Below are positions 10,700 to 22,019 of a stretch of 64,000 nt of DNA, one piece after another. The notes beneath the pieces are model-generated. The model worked only from the letters and a program-made list of their open reading frames with translations, made no database searches and had not been told where the DNA came from. Where the stretch lies: contig OW679195.1 of assembly GCA_940337035.1 (NCBI GenBank), positions 172,022,015 through 172,086,014 of the forward strand, given 5' to 3'. The first letter of the stretch is position 1, and every line of letters starts with the position of its first letter. This DNA comes from Agriotes lineatus (lineage: Eukaryota; Arthropoda; Insecta; Coleoptera; Elateridae). Both the position numbers and the translations under genes were made by a program.

Positions 10700-12178
10700 T
10701 GAACTCGTAAAATACACCAGAAGTGCACGTAAAGCTTAATGTTTCCATATGATAATCTGCAATTACATAATCTAAAAAATACACACAAGACGAAAATCTC
10801 AGAGCGTTATTTCGACAGGCAGCTGTACTAAATCGTTCATATTCTACATGATGGGTGCCATGAATTCGGATAAAATATATTAAAATGTAATGAAAAGTCC
10901 GCGGAAGTCACAAATGTTCTTGTTAAACGCTATCTTAATGCAAATACGTCATCCAATTGTTAGGAAGGTGATAGAGATATTTCCTTTGTAATTCTCGTAC
11001 TCACAAAATACCCCAGAAGTGCGCGTAAGGCTTTATATCGCCATGTGGTCATTTGCAGGTGCATAATCTAAAAAAAACACACAAGACGAATATCTCAGGG
11101 CGTTATTGCGACAGCCAGCTGAACTAAATCGTTCATATAGTGCCTGATGGATGCCATGAATACGGATAATATATATTAAACTATAATGAAAAGTCCTCGG
11201 AAGTCTCAAATGCTCTTGTTAAAAGCTATAATAATTCAAATTCAGCATCCAATTGCTAGGAAGGGCATAGAGATATTTCCTTTGTAATTCTGGAACTCGT
11301 AAAATACACCAGAAGTGCACGTAAAGCTTAATGTTTCCATATGATAATCTGCAATTACATAGTTTGAAAAATACACACAAGACGAAAAACTCAGAGCGTG
11401 ATTTCGACAGCCAGCTGTACTAAATCGTTCATATTCTGCTTGATGGGTGCCATGAATACGGATAAAATATATTAAAATGTAATGAAAAATCCGCGGAAGT
11501 TACAAATGTTCTTGTTAAACGCTATCGTAATGCAAATACGGCATCCAATTGCTAGGAAGGTGATAGAGCTATTTCCTTTGTAATTCTGGAACTTGTAAAA
11601 TACACCAGAAGTGCACGTAAAGCTTAATGTTTCCATATGATAATCTGCAATTACATAATCTAAAAAATACACACAAGACGAAAATCTCAGAGCGTGATTT
11701 CGACAGCCAGCTGTACTAAATCGTTTATATGCTGCCTGATGGGTGCCATGAATACGGATAAAATATATTAAAATGTAATGAAAAGTCCGCGGAAGTCACA
11801 AATGATCTTGTTAAACGCTATCTTAATGCAAATACGACATCCAATTGCTAGGAAGGGGATAGAGATATTTCCTTTGTAATTCTCGTACTCACAAAATTAC
11901 CCCAGAAGTGCGCGTAAAGCTTTATATCGCCATGTGGTCATTTGCAGGTGCATAATCTAGAAAATACACACAAGACGAACATCTCAGGGCGTTATTTCGA
12001 CAGCCAGCTGAACTAAATCGTTAATATAGTGCCTGATGGATGCCATGAATACGGATAATATATATTAAACTATAATGAAAAGTCCTCGGAAGTCTCAAAT
12101 GCTCTTGTTAGAAGCTATAATAATTCAAATTCAGCATCCAATTGCTAGGAAGGGCATAGAGATATTTCCTTTGTTTCT
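10700..12178. repeat. Five-monomer deletion derivative of the HOR (1479 bp)
   Basis: It begins with the same 3-bp-deleted marker as copy 2 and follows it for A B A. At about 11585 it switches directly to a late A monomer (GGAACTTG) and then B, so five internal monomers of the ten-monomer unit are missing. The register of the monomer is kept across the join, as expected for unequal exchange between aligned monomers. Confidence 0.82.
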
Positions 12179-13360
12179 TGAACTCGTAAAATACACCAGA
12201 AGTGCACGTAAAGCTTAATGTTTCCATATGATAATCTGCAATTACATAATCTAAAAAATACACACAAGACGAAAATCTCAGAGCGTTATTTCGACAGCCA
12301 GCTGTACTAAATCGTTCATATTCTGCCTGATGGGTGCCATGAATTCGGATAAAATATATTAAAATGTAATGAAAAGTCCGCGGAAGTCACAAATGTTCTT
12401 GTTAAACGCTATCTTAATGCAAATACGTCATCCAATTGTTAGGAAGGTGATAGAGATATTTCCTTTGTAATTCTCGTACTCACAAAATACCCCAGAAGTG
12501 CGCGTAAGGCTTTATATCGCCATGTGGTCATTTGCAGGTGTATAATCTAAAAAATACACACAAGACGAATATCTCAGGGCGTTATTGCGACAGCCAGCTG
12601 AACTAAATCGTTCATATAGTGCCTGATGGATGCCATGAATACGGATAATATATATTAAACTATAATGAAAAGTCCTCGGAAGTCTCAAATGCTCTTGTTA
12701 AAAGCTATAATAATTCAAATTCAGCATCCAATTGCTAGGAAGGGCCTAGAGATATTTCCTTTGTAATTCTGGAACTCGTAAAATACACCAGAAGTGCACG
12801 TAAAGCTTAATGTTTCCATATGATAATCTGCAATTACATAGTTTGAAAAATACAGACAAGACGAAAAACTCAGAGCGTGATTTCGACAGCCAGCTGTACT
12901 AAATCGTTCATATTCTGCTTGATGGGTGCCATGAATACGGATAAAATATATTAAAATGTAATGAAAAGTCCGCGGAAGTTACAAATGTTCTTGTTAAACG
13001 CTATCGTAATGCAAATACGGCATCCAATTGCTAGGAAGGTGATAGAGATATTTCCTTTGTAATTCTCGTACTCACAAAATACCCCAGAAGTGCGCGTAAA
13101 GCTTTATATCGCCATGTGGTCATTTGCAGGTGCATAATCTAGAAAATACACACAAGACGAACATCTCAGGGCGTTATTTCGACAGCCAGCTGAACTAAAT
13201 CGTTAATATAGTGCCTGATGGATGCCATGAATACGGATAATATATATTAAACTATAATGAAAAGTCCTCGGAAGTCTCAAATGCTCTTGTTAAAAGCTAT
13301 AATTATTCAAATTCAGCATCCAATGGCTAGGAAGGGCATAGAGATATTTCCTTTGTTTCT
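12179..13360. repeat. Four-monomer HOR derivative (1182 bp, A B A B)
   Basis: The block between the third and fourth occurrences of the CCTTTGTTTCTTGAACTCG marker. It holds A B A B only, the first four positions of the ten-monomer unit, then restarts. It carries the CATCCAATTGTTAGG variant near 12431 at the expected position. Confidence 0.8.
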
Positions 13361-13656
13361 TGAACTCGTAAAATACACCAGAAGTGCACGTAAAGCTTAA
13401 TGTTTCCATATGATAATCTGCAATTACATAATCTGAAAAATACACACAAAACGAAAATCTCAGGGCGTTATTTCGACAGCCAGCTGAACTAAATCGTTCA
13501 TATAGTGCCTGATGGATGCCATGAATACGGATAATATATATTAAACTATAATGAAAAGTCCTCGGAAACCTCAAATGCTCTTGTTAAAAGCTATAATAAT
13601 TCAAATTCAGCATCCAATTGCTAGGAAGGGCATAGATATATTTCCTTTGTAATTCT
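13361..13656. repeat. A-to-B chimeric monomer
   Basis: A 296-bp monomer that starts as type A (GAACTCG, CATATGATAATCTGC) and switches to type B between ACGAAAATCTCAG and GGCG. From there it has CCAGCTGAAC, ATAGTGCCTGATGGATGCC and TCCTCGGA. Length is normal, so the exchange was in register. Confidence 0.85.
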
Positions 13657-13992
13657 GAAACTCGTAAAATACACCAGAAATGCACGTAAAGCTTAGTATT
13701 TCCATATGATAATCTGCAATTCCATAATCTGAAAAATACACACAAGACGAAAATCTCAGAGCGTTATTTCGACAGCCAGCTGTACTAAATCATTCATATT
13801 CTGCCTGATGGGTGCCATGAATAGGGATAAAATATATTAAAATGTAATGAAAAGTCCGCGGAAGTCACAAATGTTCTTGTTAAACGCTATCTTAATGCAA
13901 ATACGACATCCAATTGCTAGGAAGAGGATAGAGATATTTCATTTGTAATTCTGGAACTTGTAAAATACACCAGAAGTGCACGTAAAGGTTAA

Positions 13993-13996
13993 TGTT
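13993..13996. repeat. Target-site duplication TGTT, left copy
   Basis: Direct repeat abutting the LTR-like insertion. The partner is at 15028-15031. Uninterrupted monomers in the same array have this tetranucleotide once at the equivalent position. Confidence 0.8.
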
Positions 13997-14073
13997 TGTT
14001 AGCTATATTTATCTATAAATTCCTTTACCTACCTTTAGGTCATCGCTATATCTCTTAGTTAACAATCGATCAC

Positions 14074-14110
14074 TATAAAAGTATATTTGAGGCCCGTCTC
14101 TAGCATCAGT
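14074..14110 (+). promoter_or_regulatory. TATA box and TCAGT initiator in the LTR
   Basis: TATAAAA lies at 14074-14080 and TCAGT at 14106-14110, with the initiator A at 14108, about 34 bases downstream of the first T of the TATA box. TCAGT is the classic arthropod initiator and this spacing is near the usual core-promoter distance. If real, it places U3 at only about 111 bp. Confidence 0.6.
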
Positions 14111-14815
14111 GAAGACGTCGCGGATTCTAGTTTATGATGTTATAAATGGCGCCAACAAGTTAAACTCAAATATACTGATATAAGCCAAGAAACTTGTAAC
14201 TTCACTTTCTATCAACTAATAACAATACGATTATTGAACTCCCTATCAAAATGAAAGAAAGCAATACTTGTAGCTGGTTTTATTAATACTCGAACATTAC
14301 TACCATCGATCAGACAATTAGCATCTTTACTATTACTACCTCACGCAGGGTACCCCAAAGAGTTTAACTTAAAACGCTCGTAAGTCTAATGGTTACACAG
14401 TTTTTATATGCAAAAATATCATCAGATTCTAGCTACCACACTTATCTTTGTGCCGATATACTCGCAGACATTTAATACGTCCCGTTACTCCTAACACATG
14501 TCAGCTTGACAGGTTCCAACCTCGGCTGTCATTTGCTATACCTCGACCCTCAATACTGCGGTAGATTAGCTTTCCAATACTGTCCGGCTAATAGTTGTTG
14601 CTATAAATCGAATTTCCAGGTAACAAAAGGCAAATTCCATATTAAACTACATACCCTGTTCACAGGCAATAAACTTCGCAATCGTTGTATTCGTGTTTCC
14701 CAGATCGCTTTACAGCTTGAATATAAATATTCATTGGAAAAATGACATCTGCTTAATGAACTCCTCTACAGGAACGGCTGGCTAGTAAACCAATTCTTTA
14801 TTATCACCAAACCAG

Positions 14816-14821
14816 AATAAA
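14816..14821 (+). promoter_or_regulatory. Candidate polyadenylation signal AATAAA
   Basis: AATAAA on the plus strand within the LTR-like element; another lies at 14668-14673. Either could end the R region. Both are common hexamers in AT-rich DNA, so support is weak. Confidence 0.3.
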
Positions 14822-15027
14822 TGGCGAGATTGTCATTTACACCCCACGAAAACTCTTGCCTTATTTAAAAGCTGATATACAAATTTTCTCTCAAACAAAA
14901 CCAACCTTGTTTTTATATCTCCTCTAGCAACGAACAAAGCCAATCTGATATTAATTTTATCGCGTCACTCTCACTAGATTCCTCATTCAACACTAGTATT
15001 AATATCAAATGCTTTTGACACGTAACA

Positions 15028-15031
15028 TGTT
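15028..15031. repeat. Target-site duplication TGTT, right copy
   Basis: Right partner of 13993-13996. The A monomer resumes immediately with TGTTTCCATATGATAATC. Confidence 0.8.
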
Positions 15032-16757
15032 TCCATATGATAATCTGCAATTACATAATCAAAAAAATACACACAAGACGAAAATCTCAGAGCGTGATTT
15101 CGACAGCCAGCTGTACTAAATCGTTCATATTCTGCCTGATGGGTGCCATGAATACGGATGAAATATATTAAAATGTAATGAAAAGTCCGCGGAAGTCACA
15201 AATGTTCTTGTTAAACGCTATCTTAATGCAAATACGACATCCAATTGCTAGGAAGGGGATAGAGATATTTCCTTTGTAATTCTCGTACTCACAAAATACC
15301 CCAGAAGTGCGCGTAAGGCTTTATATCGCCATGTGGTCATTTGCAGGTGCATAATCTAAAAAATACACACAAGACGAATATCTCAGGGCGTTATTTCGAC
15401 AGCCAGCTGAACTAAATCGTTCAAATAGTGCCTGATGGATGCCATGAATACGGATAATATATATTAAACTATAATGAAAAGTCCTCGGAAGTCTCAAATG
15501 CTCTTGTTAAAAGCTATAATAATTCAAATTCAGCATCCAATTGCTAGGAAGGGCATAGAGATATTTCCTTTGTAATTCTGAAACTCGCAAAATACACCAG
15601 AAGTGCACGTAAAGCTTAGTATTTCCATATGATAATCTGCAATTACATAATCTAAAAAATACACACAAGACGAAAATCTCACAGCGTTATTTCGACAGCC
15701 AGCTGTACTAAATCGTTCTTATTCTGCCTGATGGGTGCCATGAATACGCATAAGATATATTAAAATGTAATGAAAAGTCCGCGGAAGTCACAAATGTTCT
15801 TGTTAAACGCTATCTTAATGCAAATACAACCTCCAATTGCTAGGAAGAGGATAGAGATATTTCCTTTGTAATTCTCGTACTCACAGAATACCCCAGAAGT
15901 GCGCGTAAAGCTTTATATCACCATGTGGTCATTTGCAGGTGCATAATCTAAAAAATACACACGAACATCCCAGGGCGTTATTTCGACAGCCAGCTGAACT
16001 AAATCGTTCATATAGTGCCTGATGGATGCCATGAATACGGATAATATATATTAATCTATAATGAAAAGTCCTCCGAAGTCTCAAATGCTCTTGTTAAAAG
16101 CTATAATAATTCAAATTCAGCATCCAATTGCTAGGAAGGGCATAGAGATATTTCCTTTATAATTCTGAACTCGTAAAATACACCAGAAGTGCACGTAAAG
16201 CTTAGTATTTCCATATGATAATCTGCAATTACATAATCTGAAAAATACACACAAGACGAAAATCTCAGAGCGTTATTTCGACAGCCAGCTGTACTAAATC
16301 GTTCATATTCTGCCTGATGGGTGCCATGAATACGGATAAAATATATTAAAATGCAATGAAAAGTCCGCGGAAGTCACAAATGTTCTTGTTAAACGCTATC
16401 TTAATGCAAAAACGGCATCCAATTGCTAGGAAGGGGATAGAGATATTTCCTTTGTAATTCTCGTACTCAGAAAATACCCCAGAAGTGCGCGTAAGGCTTT
16501 ATATCGCCATGTGGTCATTTGCAGGTGCATAATCTAAAAAATACACACAAGACGAATATCTCAGGGCGTTATTTCGACAGCCAGCTGAACTAAATCGTTC
16601 AAATAGTGCCTGATGGATGCCATGAATACGGATAATATATATTAAACTATAATGAAAAGTCCTCGGAAGTCCCAAATGCTCTTGTTAAAAGCTATAATAA
16701 TTCAAATTCAGCATCCAATTGCTAGGAAGGGCATAGAGATATTTCCTTTATAATTCT

Positions 16758-17053
16758 GAAACTCGTAAAATACACCAGAAGTGCACGTAAAGCTTAGTAT
16801 TTCCATATGATAATCTGCAATTACATAATCTGAAAAATACACACAAGACGAACATCTCAGGGCGTTATTTCGACAGCCAGCTGAACTAAATCGTTCATAT
16901 AGTGCCTGATGGATGCCATGAATACGGATAATATATATTAAACTATAATGAAAAGTCCTCGGAAGCCTCAAATGCTCTTGTTAAAAGCTATAATAATTCA
17001 AATTCAGCATCCAATTGCTAGGAAGGGCATAGATATATTTCCTTTGTAATTCT
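16758..17053. repeat. A-to-B chimeric monomer, junction class 1
   Basis: A 296-bp monomer: type A up to ACACACAAGACGAA, type B from CATCTCAGGG onward. Identical junctions occur in monomers 22660-22955 and 28864-29159, explained by segmental duplication at offsets of 5902 and 12106 bp. Confidence 0.88.
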
Positions 17054-19118
17054 GAAACTCGTAAAATACACCAGAAATGCACGTAAAGCTTAGTATTTCC
17101 ATATGATAATCTGCAATTCCATAATCTGAAAAATACACACAAGACGAAAATCTCAGAGCGTTATTTCGACAGCCAGCTGTACTAAATCGTTCATATTCTG
17201 CCTGATGGGTGCCATGAATACGGATAAAATATATTAAAATGTAATGAAAAGTCCGCGGAAGTCACAAATGTTCTTGTTAAACGCTATCTTAATGCAAATA
17301 CGACATCCAATTGCTAGGAAGAGAATAGAGATATTTCCTTTGTAATTCTGGAACTTGTAAAATACACCAGAAGTGCACGTAAAGGTTAATGTTTGCATAT
17401 GATAATCTGCAATTACATAATCAAAAAAATACACACAAGACGAAAATCTCAGAGCGTGATTTCGACAGCCAGCTGTACTAAATCGTTCATATTCTGCCTG
17501 ATGGGTGCCATGAATACGGATAAAATATATTAAAATGTAATGAAAAGTCCGCGGAAGTCACAAATGTTCTTGTTAAACGCTATCTTAATGCAAATACGAC
17601 ATCCAATTGCTAGGAAGGGGATAGAGATATTTCCTTTGTAATTCTCGTACTCACAAAATACCCCAGAAGTGCGCGTAAGGCTTTATATCGCCATGTGGTC
17701 ATTTGCAGGTGCATAATCTAAAAAATACACACAAGTCGAATATCTCAGGGCGTTATTTCGACAGCCAGCTGAACTAAATCGTTCAAATAGTGCCTGATGG
17801 ATGCCATGAATACGGATAATATATATTAAACTATAATGAAAAGTCCTCGGAAGTCTCAAATGCTCTTGTTAAAAGCTATAATAATTCAAATTCAGCATCC
17901 AATTGCTAGGAAGGGCATAGAGATATTTCCTTTGTAATTCTGAAACTCGCAAAATACACCAGAAGTGCACGTAAAGCTTAGTATTTCCATATGATAATCT
18001 GCAATTACATAATCTAAAAAATACACACAAGACGAAAATCTCACAGCGTTATTTCGACAGCCAGCTGTACTAAATCGTTCTTATTCTGCCTGATGGGTGC
18101 CATGAATACGCATAAGATATATTAAAATGTAATGAAAAGTCCGCGGAAGTCACAAATGTTCTTGTTAAACGCTATCTTAATGCAAATACAACCTCCAATT
18201 GCTAGGAAGAGGATAGAGATATTTCCTTTGTAATTCTCGTACTCACAGAATACCCCAGAAGTGCGCGTAAAGCTTTATATCACCATGTGGTCATTTGCAG
18301 GTGCATAATCTAAAAAATACACACGAACATCCCAGGGCGTTATTTCGACAGCCAGCTGAACTAAATCGTTCATATAGTGCCTGATGGATGCCATGAATAC
18401 GGATAATATATATTAAACTATAATGAAAAGTCCTCCGAAGTCTCAAATGCTCTTGTAAAAGCTATAATAATTCAAATTCAGCATCCAATTGCTAGGAAGG
18501 GCATAGAGATATTTCCTTTATAATTCTGAAACTCGTAAAATACACCAGAAGTGCACGTAAAGCTTAGTATTTCCATATGATAGTCTGCAATTACATAATC
18601 TGAAAAATACACACAAGACGAAGATCTCAGAGCGTTATTTCGACAGCCAGCTGTACTAAATCGATCATATTCTGCCTGATGGGTGCCATGAATACGCATA
18701 AAATATATTAAAATGCAATGAAAAGTCCGCGGAAGTCACAAATGTTCTTGTTAAACGCTATCTTAATGCAAATACGGCATCCAATTGCTAGGAAGGGGAT
18801 AGAGATATTTCCTTTGTAATTCTCGTACTCACAAAATACCCCAGAAGTGCGCTTAAAGCTTTATATCGCCATGTGGTCATTTGCAGGTGCATAATCTAAA
18901 AAATACACACAAGACGAACATCTCAGGGCGTTATTTCGACAGCCAGCTGAACTAAATCGTTCATATAGTGCTGATGGATGCCATGAATACGGATAATATA
19001 TATTAAACTATAATGAAAAGTCCTCGGAAGTCTCAAATGCTCTTGTTAAAAGCTATAATAATTCAAATTCAGCATCCAATTGCTAGGAAGGGCATAGAGA
19101 TATTTCCTTTGTAATTCT

Positions 19119-19414
19119 GAAACTCGTAAAATACACCAGAAGTGCACGTAAAGCTTAGTATTTTTATATGATAATCTGCAATTACATAATCTAAAAAATA
19201 CACACAAGACGAAAATCTCAGAGCGTTATTTCGACAGCCAGCTGAACTAAATCGTTCATATAGTGCCTGATGGATGCCATGAATACGGATAATATATATT
19301 AAACTATAATGAAAAGTCCTCGGAAGCCTCAAATGCTCTTGTTAAAAGCTATAATAATTCAAATTCAGCATCCAATTGCTAGGAAGGGCATAGATATATT
19401 TCCTTTGTAATTCT
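19119..19414. repeat. A-to-B chimeric monomer, junction class 2
   Basis: A 296-bp monomer: type A through CTCAGAGCG, type B from CCAGCTGAAC onward, so the switch lies in the shared TTATTTCGACAGCCAGCTG core. The same junction is seen in 24435-24730 and 31226-31521, again as duplicate copies. Confidence 0.87.
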
Positions 19415-22019
19415 GAAACTCGTAAAATACACCAGAAATGCACGTAAAGCTTAGTATTTCCATATGATAATCTGCAATTCCATAATCTGAAAACTACACA
19501 CAAGACGAAAATCTCAGAGCGTTATTTCGACAGCCAGCTGTACTAAATCGTTCATATTCTGCCTGATGGGTGCCATGAATACGGATAAAATATATTAAAA
19601 TGTAATGAAAAGTCCGCGGAAGTCACAAATGTTCTTGTTAAACGCTATCTTAATGCAAATACGACATCCAATTGCTAGGAAGAGGATAGAGATATTTCCT
19701 TTGTAATTCTGGAACTTGTAAAATACACCAGAAGTGCACGTAAAGGTTAATGTTTCCATATGATAATCTGCAATTACATAGTTTGAAAAATACAAACAAG
19801 ACGAAAAACTAAGAGCGTGATTTCGACAGCCAGCTGTACTAAATCGTTCATATTCTGCCTGATGGGTGCCATGAATTCGGATAAAATATATTAAAATGTA
19901 ATGAAAAGTCCGCGGAAGTCACAAATGTTCTTGTTAAACGCTATCTTAATGCAAATACGGCATCCAATTGCTAGGAAGGGGATAGAGATATTTCCTTTGT
20001 AATTCTCGTACTCACAAAATACCCCAGAAGTGCGCGTAAGGCTTTATATCGCCATGTGGTCATTTGCAGGTGCATAATCTAAAAAAATACACACAAGACG
20101 AATATCTCAGGGCGTTATTTCGACAGCCAGCTGAACTAAATCGTTCAAATAGCGCCTGATGGATGCCATGAATACGGATAATATATATTTAACTATAATG
20201 AAAAGTCCTCGGAAGTCTCAAATGCTCTTGTTAAAAACTATAATAATTCAAATTCAGCATCCAATTGCTAGGAAGGCCATAGAGATATTTCCTTTGTAAT
20301 TCTGGAACTCGTAAAATACACCAGAAGTGCACGTAAAGCTTAATGTTTCTATATGATAATCTGCAATTACATAATCTAAAAAATACACACAAGACGAAAA
20401 TCTCAGAGCGTTATTTCGACAGCCAGCTGTACTAAATCGTTCATATTCTGCCTGATGGGTGCCATGAATTCGGATAAAATATATTAAAATGTAATGAAAA
20501 GTCCGCGGAAGTCACAAATGTTCTTGTTAAACGCTATCTTAATGCAAATACGGCATCCAATTGCTAGGAAGGGATAGAGATATTTCCTTTGTAATTCTCG
20601 TACTCACAAAATACCCCAGAAGTGCGCGTAAAGCTTTATATTGCCATGTGGTCGTTGCAGGTGCATAATTTAAAAAATACACACAAGACGAACATCTCAG
20701 GGCGTTATTTCGACAGCCAGCTGAACTAAATCGTTCATATAGTGCCTGATGGATGCCATGAATACGGATAATATATATTAAACTATAATTAAAAGTCCTC
20801 GGAAGCCTCAAATGCTCTTGTTAAAAGCTATAATAATTCAAATTCAGCATCCAATTGCTAGGAAGGGCATAGAGATATTTCCTATATAATTCTGAAACTC
20901 GTAAAATACGCCAGAAGTGCACGTAAAGCTTAGTATTTCCATATGATAATCTGCAATTACATAATCTGAAAAATACACACAAGACGAAAATCTCAGAGCG
21001 TTATTTCGACAGCCAGCTGTACTAAATCGTTCATATTCTGCCTGATGGGTGCCATGAATACGGATAAGATATATTAAAATGTAATGAAAAGTCCGCGGAA
21101 GTAGCAAATGTTCTTGTTAAACGCTATCTTAATGCAAATACAACCTCCAATTGCTAGGAAGGGGATAGAGATATTTCCTTTGTAATTCTCGTACTCACAG
21201 AATACCCCAGAAGTGCGCGTAAAGCTTTATATCACCATGTGGTCATTTGCAGGTGCATAATCTAAAAAATACACACGAACATCTCAGGGCGTTATTTCGA
21301 CAGCCAGCTGAACTAAATCGTTCATATAGTGCCTGATGGATGCCATGAATACGGATAATATATATTAATCTATAATGAAAAGTCCTCCGAAGTCTCAAAT
21401 GCTCTTGTTAAAAGCTATAATAATTCAAATTCAGCATCCAATTGCTAGGAAGGGCATAGAGATATTTCCTTTATAATTCTGAAACTCGTAAAATACACCA
21501 GAAGTGCACGTAAAGCTTAGTATTTCCATATGATAATCTGCAATTACATAATCTGAAAAATACACACAAGACGAAAATCTCAGAGCGTTATTTCGACAGC
21601 CAGCTGTACTAAATCGTTCATATTCTGCCTGATGGGTGCCATGAATACGGATAAGATATATTAAAATGTAATGAAAAGTCCGCGAAAGTAGCAAATGTTC
21701 TTGTTAAACGCTATCTTAATGCAAATACAACCTCCAATTGCTAGGAAGGGGATAGAGATATTTCCTTTGTAATTCTCGTACTCACAGAATACCCCAGAAG
21801 TGCGCGTAAAGCTTTATATCACCATGTGGTCATTTGCAGGTGCATAATCTAAAAAATACACACGAACATCTCAGGGCGTTATTTCGACAGCCAGCTGAAC
21901 TAAATCGTTCATATAGTGCCTGATGGATGCCATGAATACGGATAATATATATTAATCTATAATGAAAAGTCCTCCGAAGTCTCAAATGCTCTTGTTAAAA
22001 GCTATAATAATTCAAATTC

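Larger units (their letters stand above)
4757..13996. repeat. A/B satellite array, segment I
   Basis: Head-to-tail satellite of about 296 bp. I set the monomer start just after AATTCT. Type A starts GGAACTCG or GAAACTCG and carries ACATAATCT, CCAGCTGTACTAAATCG, TGATGGGTGCC and TCCGCGGA. Type B starts CGTACTCAC and carries GCCATGTGGTCATTTGC, CCAGCTGAACTAAATCG, TGATGGATGCC and TCCTCGGA. Both share GCCATGAATACGGATA, CCAATTGCTAGGAAGG and GATATTTCCTTTGTAATTCT. Monomers read in the same direction throughout. This segment shows long runs of A interspersed with single B monomers and is organised into HOR units listed separately. The recurrent 66- and 87-codon minus-strand open frames are monomer by-products. 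Confidence 0.97.
13997..15027 (+). mobile_element. Probable solo LTR of an LTR retrotransposon (1031 bp)
   Basis: This 1031-bp stretch interrupts an A monomer and has no satellite similarity. It begins TGTTA and ends TAACA, the short terminal inverted repeat with TG...CA ends expected of an LTR. It is flanked by a direct repeat TGTT (13993-13996 and 15028-15031). Uninterrupted paralogous monomers near 27720 and 29488 read TTAATGTTTCCATATG, with TGTT once, confirming a 4-bp target duplication. A TATA box, an arthropod-type TCAGT initiator and AATAAA signals all point to the plus strand. The first and last ~150 bp do not resemble each other, so it is not a short element with its own two LTRs. 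No gag or pol is present. The superfamily (Gypsy or BEL/Pao) cannot be decided. Alternatively it is an unrelated non-autonomous element. Confidence 0.72.
15820..20065. repeat. Segmental duplication, copy at offset 0 (partner 27925-32171)
   Basis: About 4.2 kb matching 27925-32171 at an offset of 12105-12107 bp. Shared rare markers: CAACCTCCAATTG (15828/27933), ACACACGAACATCCCAGGG (near 15959/28064), CACACAAGTCG (near 17729/29835), CGATCATATTCTGCC (near 18662/30769) and TACAAACAAGACG (near 19791/31898). One-base indels account for the small offset changes. Edges are approximate; similarity to this partner stops near 20065, where variants change to those of another block. Confidence 0.85.

Noticed and set aside
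13997..14160. A short terminal-repeat-in-miniature element with a ~150-bp LTR ending before TGGCGCC
   Set aside because: The last 150 bp of the insertion do not resemble the first 150 bp, and the sequence before TGGCGCC does not end in CA. A solo LTR fits better, though the motif is recorded as an oddity.
14506..14745. 79-codon plus-strand frame inside the LTR-like element
   Set aside because: Cysteine-rich by eye but without a recognisable zinc-knuckle or gag motif. It lies within a putative LTR, and random frames of this size are expected.
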